Assembly (NCBI RefSeq): GCF_002453355.1
Contig: NZ_DKGQ01000004.1
Span: 124,001-188,000, forward strand
Reading direction: 5' to 3'
Origin: Psychrobacter sp. UBA6766
Lineage (GTDB): Bacteria > Pseudomonadota > Gammaproteobacteria > Pseudomonadales > Moraxellaceae
Length of the DNA stretch: 64,000 nt
Shown: in pieces, positions 54,844 to 62,160 of the stretch
Layout of the letters: each line of letters starts with the position of its first letter
Position numbering within the stretch: position 1 is the first letter of the stretch
Translations under genes and position numbers: made by a program
Notes under the pieces: model-generated
Told to the model about the DNA's origin: nothing
The model's input: the letters and a program-made list of their open reading frames with translations, nothing else
Database searches by the model: none

Positions 54844-55716
54844 ATGAAAAAAATTACTCATGCTGTTATTCCCGTTGCAGGCTTTGGCACTCGTATGCTG
54901 CCCTTATCTAAATCTGTGCCAAAAGAGCTGTTACCACTTGGTAATCGTCCCGCGATTCATTACGTCGTTGAAGAAGCGATTGCTGCTGGCATCAAACACA
55001 TCGTTTTGGTTGGTCATGCGCAAAAAAGCGCGATTGAAAACTATTTTGACGTCAATGCTGAACTGGATAACCAATTGCGTCAAAAAGACAAAGACGCGTT
55101 AGCCGATAGCTTAAATTGGCTACCAGAGGACGTAACAGTGTCTATGATACGTCAGGGCAAACCGCTAGGATTGGGACATGCGGTATTGGCGGCACGTCCA
55201 ATCATCGGTGAACATGATTTTGCCGTCTTGTTACCCGATGTGGTGCTTGATCCATTTACCACCGATATGACGACTGACAATTTGGCATTTATGATTGAAG
55301 CGTTCACTAAAGATAATCATTCACAAATATTGGTTAATGAGGTGGCAGATGAAGATGTGCACAAATATGGTATTGCCCAGTTAAGAGATGCGAATGAAAT
55401 CGATCAGGCTGATACCAATGCAAGCTTTAAAGTCGTAGGTTTTGTAGAAAAGCCAAACTTAGCCGATGCCCCTTCAAAATTGGCCGTCGTTGGCCGCTAT
55501 GTATTTAGCAACCAAATTTTTGATTATTTAGCCAATACCGAAGCGTCGGTTGGTGGCGAGATTCAACTGACCGATGCTATAGATGCGTTAATTAGCAAAT
55601 ATGGCGTCAATGTCACGACCATGCGTGGCGATAGTTATGACGCAGGCGATATGCGCTCGTATATGCAAGCGTTTATATATTTTGCCGAGCAGCAATTAAG
55701 GGGTGATGCTAGCTAA
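54844..55716 (+). CDS. galU: UTP-glucose-1-phosphate uridylyltransferase
   Basis: Makes UDP-glucose from glucose 1-phosphate and UTP. 290 residues (E. coli 302). Nucleotide-binding start VAGFGTRMLPLSKSVPKELLPLG, later RQGKPLGLGHAVLAA and LLPDVVLDPF are diagnostic. Its stop codon overlaps the pgi start (TAATG), so the two are coupled. Confidence 0.97.
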   Translation: MKKITHAVIPVAGFGTRMLPLSKSVPKELLPLGNRPAIHYVVEEAIAAGIKHIVLVGHAQKSAIENYFDVNAELDNQLRQKDKDALADSLNWLPEDVTVSMIRQGKPLGLGHAVLAARPIIGEHDFAVLLPDVVLDPFTTDMTTDNLAFMIEAFTKDNHSQILVNEVADEDVHKYGIAQLRDANEIDQADTNASFKVVGFVEKPNLADAPSKLAVVGRYVFSNQIFDYLANTEASVGGEIQLTDAIDALISKYGVNVTTMRGDSYDAGDMRSYMQAFIYFAEQQLRGDAS

Positions 55717-57383
55717 TGAATGCGATAACTAATAATAAAAAGTGTAAGAGTGCCCGTCACTCCGAGTATTGGCAGCATTTATGTAAACTGGCGGAGCAAT
55801 CTTGGTCACTGGCGACCCTGTTCGCCCAAGATAATGATCGTACGACCCGTTTTAGCACGCAAGCGGGAACGCTATACATGGACTACAGCAAGCAATGTAT
55901 CGATGAGCGCGTATTAACCAATTTGCTTGGCTTAGCGGATAGTTGTGAATTATCTATCCGAATTGAATCCTTGTTACAAGGAGCAATGGTCAATACCAGT
56001 GAGGAGCGTGCAGCGCTGCATACTGCGCTACGCCTGCCTGCCACGGCAAAGTTACAAGTGAGTACACAAAATGTCGTTGCTGATGTGCATGAGAGTTTGG
56101 CACGGGTAGAAAGATTGTCAGAGCGGGTACGCAATGGCACTTGGCGCGGGTTTTCGGGTAAGGCGATGACTGATGTCGTTAATATTGGCGTTGGCGGCTC
56201 TGATTTAGGGCCACTGATGGCAACGACTGCGCTTGACGAGTGGGCAGATACGGATATTGAAGTGCATTTTGTCTCTAATATGGATGGCACGCAGCTCGAT
56301 AATTTGCTAAAGCACTTAAACCCTGAAACTACTTTATTTATCATCTCCTCTAAATCTTTTGGTACCGTTGATACGCTGTCAAATGCTAAAACCGCGTTAT
56401 CATGGCTGCTTGCTACCTCTAAGCTACGCGCTGGTACTGAAGACAGTGTGTTACGCCGCCATTTTATTGGCGTATCAGCCAACAGTGAAAAAATGAGTGC
56501 CTGGGGCATTCACCCTGAGCATCAATTGCAGCTTTGGGAATGGGTTGGCGGACGTTTTTCATTATGGTCGGCGATTGGGCTTGCCATTGCCATTCGTATC
56601 GGAATGTCTGGTTTTAAAGAGCTATTGGCGGGCGCTCATAGTATGGATGAGCATTTCGCCCAAGCAGATTTTGCCGAAAATTTGCCAGTGCTGTTAGGAT
56701 TACTTGCCGTTTGGAACAGTACCTTTTTACAAGTCAATGCACATACCGTGCTGCCTTATGATGGACGTTTAGAGTATTTGCCCAGTTATTTGACCCAGCT
56801 TGAGATGGAAAGTAATGGTAAATCGGTAACGCAGCATGGCGGGCACTTGGATTATGATACTTGTCCAATCTTGTGGGGCGAGATTGGCTCAAATGCTCAG
56901 CATGCTTTTTATCAACTTTTGCATCAAGGGACACAGCAAGTGTCTTGTGACTTTATTACTTGCGTTCGTCGTTATAGTGATAGCACCACAAATGAATCGC
57001 TACAGCAGCAGCACGAACTGTCTTTGGCTAACTGTCTGGCGCAAAGTCGGGTGCTGGCGTTTGGTAATGCTGCTATTGCTGATGGTGATGTTAAAGCGGT
57101 TTCTTCTGCTGATAAATATAAATATTACCGCGGCAATCAGCCGTCAACCACGCTCCTTATCGATGAGCTGACCCCCCATAGTCTGGGCGAGCTGATTGCG
57201 CTTTATGAGCACAAGGTTTACGTCATGGCAAGCATTTGGGATATCAATCCGTTTGATCAATGGGGCGTTGAGATGGGCAAGCGAATGGCAGAGTCGGTAC
57301 ATACTGCCATGCAGCAAGGCGGCGATGAGCAATTTGACACCTCGACAAATCAGCTATTGCAGCATATTAAGTTGTTGTCTTAA
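55716..57383 (+). CDS. pgi: Glucose-6-phosphate isomerase
   Basis: Interconverts glucose 6-phosphate and fructose 6-phosphate. 555 residues (E. coli 549). NIGVGGSDLGPLM, IISSKSFGTVDT (sugar-phosphate loop), GGRFSLWSAIGL, catalytic Glu/His region and the signature region ASIWDINPFDQWGVEMGK are present. Starts on the last base of galU. Confidence 0.97.
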   Translation: MNAITNNKKCKSARHSEYWQHLCKLAEQSWSLATLFAQDNDRTTRFSTQAGTLYMDYSKQCIDERVLTNLLGLADSCELSIRIESLLQGAMVNTSEERAALHTALRLPATAKLQVSTQNVVADVHESLARVERLSERVRNGTWRGFSGKAMTDVVNIGVGGSDLGPLMATTALDEWADTDIEVHFVSNMDGTQLDNLLKHLNPETTLFIISSKSFGTVDTLSNAKTALSWLLATSKLRAGTEDSVLRRHFIGVSANSEKMSAWGIHPEHQLQLWEWVGGRFSLWSAIGLAIAIRIGMSGFKELLAGAHSMDEHFAQADFAENLPVLLGLLAVWNSTFLQVNAHTVLPYDGRLEYLPSYLTQLEMESNGKSVTQHGGHLDYDTCPILWGEIGSNAQHAFYQLLHQGTQQVSCDFITCVRRYSDSTTNESLQQQHELSLANCLAQSRVLAFGNAAIADGDVKAVSSADKYKYYRGNQPSTTLLIDELTPHSLGELIALYEHKVYVMASIWDINPFDQWGVEMGKRMAESVHTAMQQGGDEQFDTSTNQLLQHIKLLS

Positions 57384-57455
57384 TAAGCTACTGCTAGTTA
57401 CATCATGCAACTGGTTTATCCACGCCACTAACTTTGTAATATAAAAGGTAATCTT

Positions 57456-58895
57456 ATGAGCATTGCTGCTACAAATAAACAAGATACAGATAACGACCAA
57501 TCTGCACCAAATGCATTGAATCACTCCGATGAAAAAACTGGCGTCTGCGTCGTTGTTGGTCACAGTATCGAAGCAATTACCAGTGCAGTAGTGCTGGCAA
57601 GTCTTGGTCATGCCGTTCATTTTTATGCGGATAAAGACGTATTGACGCAGCAATTACAACAATATGGTTTTGAGTATCATCTGCAAGCGCTTTGGCAGAT
57701 GTATGTTCAGCAGCAACAGATTCTCAATCATCCTTTACCAGATAGCGCTGATAAGCTGATACAGCGCTATGAGCAGTTGAATCAGCATAATAGTTATGAT
57801 AATGATAAGAGTGACAACAATCATGAGAGAGGAAAAATTGCTGAGCAAAAATCAGTTTCTTTATATTGGTTATTTTTAGACAGTATCAGCCCAGTATGGC
57901 AAGAAGACAGCTGGATTACCGCTTTTAATCACAGTCATGAGCAAACGTTGCCACTCATCATGAGTGGAATAAAGCAATTAGGAGTGGTTGCCAAATTATC
58001 CAAGCAGTTGCAGCGAGCTTGGGTCTATTATGTGCCATTTGTGTTTTTAAAAGACGGCGATGCTTATAGTTCGATGTTAAATCCGTCATTATTGTTGCTC
58101 GGTGAAAAAACACCGAATAGCAGCCATCATTTAAGTATGCTGCAATCTTTAATGCAGCATGCACGCGCTTTTCATCAAGCCGACATCGCGACCATAGAAT
58201 TTGCCCGAAGTAGTATCATGGCAATGCTTGCCACAAGGGTCAGTTTTATGAATGAGATGTCGCGCTTGGCCGATAGCCAACAGGTTGATATTCAGCAGGT
58301 CAGTCACATTATGGGGCTCGATGAGCGTGTGGGCAGTAGCTATTTGCAAGCTGGCTGGGGGTTTGGTGGTAATACGCTACCGACTGAGCTGGTTAAGTTG
58401 CAGCAGTCCAGTTCAGAAAAAAGCTTAGCCATGCCGCTATTACAGTCTGTCATCCATATCAACGAAGATCAAAAAGAGCTGATATTTCGCAAATTCTGGC
58501 AGTATTTTGATGGATTTATCGATAATAAAACGGTGATTGTTTGGGGCGGCAGTTACAAAGCGGGCTCGGGACGTACGGCAGAATCCGCCATTCATCCATT
58601 GCTAGCCCTATTGTGGTCTTATAATATCCGTACGCTGGTCTATAGTGATAAAGCACAGGCGGAGCTCGCCGAGCTTTACGGAAAGCAGCCTCTACTCGAA
58701 TTGATTGCAAATCCGTATCAGCAGCTTAAAGCGGCGCAGGCAATTTTTATTATCAGTTGGTTGCCAGAAAACAGGCTAAATACTGCTAAGCTTAATGAGC
58801 AAGCGATACCTATATTTGATGCGCGCAACGCTTTATCACGGGAGCAGATTGAGAGTTTAGTGGGAGACTATATAGGGATTGGTCGCACTAAATGA
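57456..58895 (+). CDS. UDP-glucose dehydrogenase-like protein lacking catalytic residues
   Basis: 479 residues with the length and overall order of UDP-glucose 6-dehydrogenase: N-terminal Rossmann part, central helical part ending FGGNTLPTE, and C-terminal UDP-binding part with YKAGSGRTAESA. In active enzymes the motif is GFGGSCFPKD; here Cys is Thr-307 and the Lys-Asp after it are lost. The catalytic Lys of the helix before (IKYASN type) is Glu-248, the Asn is Ser, and the GxGYVG loop reads VGHSIEA. By eye all main catalytic residues are gone, so it is probably not a dehydrogenase. AAAAGGTAA precedes the ATG. 72 bp after pgi. Confidence 0.75.
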   Translation: MSIAATNKQDTDNDQSAPNALNHSDEKTGVCVVVGHSIEAITSAVVLASLGHAVHFYADKDVLTQQLQQYGFEYHLQALWQMYVQQQQILNHPLPDSADKLIQRYEQLNQHNSYDNDKSDNNHERGKIAEQKSVSLYWLFLDSISPVWQEDSWITAFNHSHEQTLPLIMSGIKQLGVVAKLSKQLQRAWVYYVPFVFLKDGDAYSSMLNPSLLLLGEKTPNSSHHLSMLQSLMQHARAFHQADIATIEFARSSIMAMLATRVSFMNEMSRLADSQQVDIQQVSHIMGLDERVGSSYLQAGWGFGGNTLPTELVKLQQSSSEKSLAMPLLQSVIHINEDQKELIFRKFWQYFDGFIDNKTVIVWGGSYKAGSGRTAESAIHPLLALLWSYNIRTLVYSDKAQAELAELYGKQPLLELIANPYQQLKAAQAIFIISWLPENRLNTAKLNEQAIPIFDARNALSREQIESLVGDYIGIGRTK

Positions 58896-58956
58896 TGGAG
58901 TTTATCAAGAAAGTGAGCTTTTAAATAAAACAATCTCTAAACTTATAACAAATAAT

Positions 58957-58994
58957 AAGCGCCTGTTAATTCAAAATTAGCGGGCGCTTATTTT
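58957..58994. terminator. Bidirectional terminator between the ugd-like gene and phosphohexomutase
   Basis: 15-pair stem (AAGCGCCTGTTAATT / AATTAGCGGGCGCTT, wobbles included), 3-base loop, A/T-rich flanks; convergent genes. Confidence 0.88.
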
Positions 58995-59015
58995 ATCGAT
59001 AGATAAGCCAAAACC

Positions 59016-60521
59016 CTAAGCAGGTATTGCTCCTTGGCTCGCAAGCCATTGCTGAATTTCTTGTGTTTTGGTGGCCAATAATTGCTCATCACCGCGACTC
59101 TCAATATTTAACCGAATTAGTGGTTCTGTATTGGAAGCACGTAAGTTAAAACGCCAATCACCAAAATTAAGGCTCAAGCCATCAAGCATGAATTTGGTTG
59201 GATTTTGGGCGCTAAACTTGTCTTCGATGGCGCTGATAATCGTCTTTGCATCATGCGTGGTCAGACGAAAGTTTAGCTCGCCTGAGCTTGGATAAGCCTC
59301 AATATATCCGCTGACCAATTCTGATAGCGTCTTTCCAGTAATAGATAATAACTCAATGGTCAACAGCCACGGAATTATGCCGCTATCGCAATAGAAGAAA
59401 TCACGAAAATAGTGGTGAGCTGACATCTCGCCACCATACACCGCGCCAGAATCACGCATTACTTGTTTGATAAATGAATGCCCAGATTTGCTAATAACTG
59501 CCGTACCATTATGTTCACGAATGACGGCTTCGGTATTATAAATCACTCGTGGGTCATAGACGATCGACTCGACCTGCTCTTGATGTTGGTACTTATTTAA
59601 AAACGCTTGCGCGAGCATCCCAACGACATAGCTGCCATCGATAAATTCGCCGTATTCATCGAACAAAAAGCAGCGGTCAAAATCACCATCAAAGGCAATG
59701 CCAAGGTCGGCTTTATGTTCTAGCACAGCCTGCTGAGTAACAATTCGATTGGCTTCGATCATGGGATTGGGGATACCATTTGGAAAGCTACCATCAGGCG
59801 TATGGTGCAGTTTAATGACTTCAATCGGTGCACTAGCTTGTATAAGCTTGTCAATTAACAAGTCAACCACGGGTCCCGCGCTACCATTACCGGAGTTAAT
59901 AACCAGCTTAAGCGGTTTTAATTTATTAACATCGATAAAGGTCATCACATGATTAATATAAGCGCTTTTATCTGTCAATAATTGCAAATTGCCTAGCGTA
60001 TTCTTCGAACTAAATTGTCCAGATTGCGCCAGTGCCTGAATCTCTGCTAACCCATCATCGGCGCTAATCGGTTTTGAGTGTTCTTTTACCAACTTTAAGC
60101 CATTGTAATTAATTGGATTATGACTGGCTGTAACTTCGATACCTCCCAGCGCTTGATAGTAACTGGTGGCGAAATACACCTCTTCTGTTCCAGTCATGCC
60201 CAAATCAATCACATCGACGCCCGCATCGAGCATACCTTTGATTGCCGCTTGTTTTAACTGCTCGCTGGAGTGGCGGATATCGCTACCAATCACGATAGCA
60301 GGCTTTAAGTCTTTAAGATCAGCTGGGCTATCTGATGCGCTATAACGCTCAAATAAAATCTGCGCAAAGGCGCGTCCGATACGATAAGCGATGTCTTCAT
60401 CGAGATTGACGCCAAGCTCGCCGCGGATATCGTAAGCTTTAAATGAATCTATTTGAATCGGCGAAAAGGACGTTTGAGCGGTTTTATAGCGAGTATATTG
60501 AGTAGAGTCGGATGTGGTCAT
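59016..60521 (-). CDS. pgm: Phosphomannomutase/phosphoglucomutase
   Basis: Interconverts hexose 1- and 6-phosphates, feeding GalU and mannose pathways. 501 residues from the ATG at 60521 (AAGGAT upstream). AlgC-like: KAYDIRGELG, phospho-Ser loop TASHNPINYNGLK, Mg loop DGDFDRCF, sugar loop GGEMSAHHYF and the phosphate-binding end RASNTEPLIRLN. Whether it prefers glucose or mannose phosphates cannot be told. Confidence 0.95.
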   Translation of the reverse strand: MTTSDSTQYTRYKTAQTSFSPIQIDSFKAYDIRGELGVNLDEDIAYRIGRAFAQILFERYSASDSPADLKDLKPAIVIGSDIRHSSEQLKQAAIKGMLDAGVDVIDLGMTGTEEVYFATSYYQALGGIEVTASHNPINYNGLKLVKEHSKPISADDGLAEIQALAQSGQFSSKNTLGNLQLLTDKSAYINHVMTFIDVNKLKPLKLVINSGNGSAGPVVDLLIDKLIQASAPIEVIKLHHTPDGSFPNGIPNPMIEANRIVTQQAVLEHKADLGIAFDGDFDRCFLFDEYGEFIDGSYVVGMLAQAFLNKYQHQEQVESIVYDPRVIYNTEAVIREHNGTAVISKSGHSFIKQVMRDSGAVYGGEMSAHHYFRDFFYCDSGIIPWLLTIELLSITGKTLSELVSGYIEAYPSSGELNFRLTTHDAKTIISAIEDKFSAQNPTKFMLDGLSLNFGDWRFNLRASNTEPLIRLNIESRGDEQLLATKTQEIQQWLASQGAIPA

Positions 60522-60675
60522 AGCGATAAAATCCTTGCGTTTCAGCAGTGAAATAATAATTAAGTTAATCACAAATTATAAGCCAATCGGCGTTCAATGA
60601 TACACTAAGGCTACCATAACGATAAACTCAGCCATATTTTGTTGCCTGCACCGTTAAAGTAAAAGAGTAACCTTT

Positions 60676-61593
60676 ATGAACAATCCAGACATAATAAACA
60701 ATCAAAAACGAAATCTAAATAATGATGCAAAATTGTCGACTGACAAACAAGCTTTAGCGCCTACACCTGCACAAGGAACGCCAGTTGCTAGTGGTGAATT
60801 GGACGATTTATTGTCATTAATGGCGCGGCTACGGGCAGACTGTCCATGGGATAAAAAACAAACCAATCATAGCCTTATTCCTTATGCCATCGAAGAAGCC
60901 TATGAGCTCGGTGAAGCGGTACAAAGTGATGATGATGAAGATATCAAAAGCGAGCTTGGCGATGTACTCTTGCAAGTCGTTTTTCATTGTCAGATGTATG
61001 CTGAGCAAGGTCGCTTTGATATGAGCGATGTGATGACAACCTTGCAAGAAAAATTGATTCGCCGCCATCCGCATGTTTTTGAGGCAGAAACGCTAAAAGA
61101 CGATGCAGCGGTCAAACAACGCTGGGATGAGATTAAAGCGGAGGAAGACCGAGCCCGCGCCGCACGTGGCAAGCCGAAGCGTCGTTTGGACAGTATCAAG
61201 GCGGGGAGTGCGCTGATGCAAGCGCAAGAAGTACAAAAACAAGCGTCAAAACTGGGATTTGATTGGGAAGGGGTGAGCGGCGCATTTGATAAACTCGATG
61301 AAGAGGTTGCTGAATTAAAGAGCGAGCTGATAGGTAAATCCAATATCAAAATCAAAGCCAATATGAGCGACATTGAAAAAGAGCTCGGCGACTGTATGTT
61401 TGCGTTGGTCAATGTCGCGCGAAAATTAAATCTCGATGCCGAAACTGCAACGCTGACCTGTTTGCATAAATTCAAATCACGATTTGGCTATATTGAAGAC
61501 CAACTAGCCGCGGCTGGCAAACGTGTCGAGGACAGTAACATTGATGAGATGGACACATTATGGGACGCGGCGAAACAACATGAACGCGACTAA
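60676..61593 (+). CDS. mazG: Nucleoside triphosphate pyrophosphohydrolase MazG
   Basis: Hydrolyses NTPs or dNTPs to monophosphates. 305 residues: Asn/Lys/Gln-rich N-terminal extension of about 40 residues, first MazG domain LRADCPWDKKQTNHSL and metal motif EEAYELGEAV...ELGDVLLQVVFHCQ, linker with RDEIK-type signature (RWDEIKAEE), second MazG domain EEVAELKSEL...KELGDCMFALVNVARKL. E. coli MazG has 263 residues. Overlaps the next gene's start by 14 bases. Confidence 0.96.
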   Translation: MNNPDIINNQKRNLNNDAKLSTDKQALAPTPAQGTPVASGELDDLLSLMARLRADCPWDKKQTNHSLIPYAIEEAYELGEAVQSDDDEDIKSELGDVLLQVVFHCQMYAEQGRFDMSDVMTTLQEKLIRRHPHVFEAETLKDDAAVKQRWDEIKAEEDRARAARGKPKRRLDSIKAGSALMQAQEVQKQASKLGFDWEGVSGAFDKLDEEVAELKSELIGKSNIKIKANMSDIEKELGDCMFALVNVARKLNLDAETATLTCLHKFKSRFGYIEDQLAAAGKRVEDSNIDEMDTLWDAAKQHERD

Positions 61594-61996
61594 TAAACCG
61601 TCAACTGTTAAATGGTCATTCATTAGATGGTCGCCCGCTAACTTGCTTAAAAATCTGGCTATTTTTTTAGTCTATATGCCTTTTATGACGCTTATACTAT
61701 CCAATCAGGTTTTTGCTGCACCTTGTTTTGATAATGTCCAAAGTGCTTATCATTATCTGTTGACGCAAGAAACGGCTCAAAGCCAAGCGCGTAATCAAAC
61801 CAGCATTAATATCAATCGCGCCACAGAAGCAGAATTGGTGGCGCTAGAGGGTATTGGCAGCAGTAAAGCGCAGGCGATTATTTTATATCGCGACATGTTT
61901 GGCGGTTTTAAAACGGTTGATGAATTAACGAAAGTAAAAGGCATTGGAGCAAAAACTGTTGAGAAAAATCGTCGTCGTTTAAGCGTGCAAGATTAA
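61580..61996 (+). CDS. ComEA-like helix-hairpin-helix protein
   Basis: 138 residues from the ATG at 61580. An N-terminal hydrophobic segment (NLAIFLVYMPFMTLILSNQVFA, written in part) suggests a signal peptide or membrane anchor, followed by two helix-hairpin-helix motifs, SININRATEAELVALEGIG and ELTKVKGIGAKTVEKNRRRL, as in the DNA-binding ComEA proteins of competence. Starts inside the end of mazG in another frame, so coupled translation is likely. Role in DNA uptake is an inference from the fold. Confidence 0.85.
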   Translation: MNATNKPSTVKWSFIRWSPANLLKNLAIFLVYMPFMTLILSNQVFAAPCFDNVQSAYHYLLTQETAQSQARNQTSININRATEAELVALEGIGSSKAQAIILYRDMFGGFKTVDELTKVKGIGAKTVEKNRRRLSVQD

Positions 61997-62160
61997 GCCC
62001 TTTATTTTGTATTAATTGACCCCAATATTGACAAAATAGCATGTAAGTAAATGTCATAACACACCCACCATGGTCAAAATTTGTTAAACTAGCAGGTACA
62101 TCCGCCTGATAGACGCTGTGTTCGTCGGGGTGGTTAAGAATAAAGGCGAGGAGTAGATGC

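Noticed and set aside
55883..56509. 208-codon minus-strand frame inside pgi.
   Set aside because: Ser-rich, low-complexity antisense shadow of pgi with no initiation signal.
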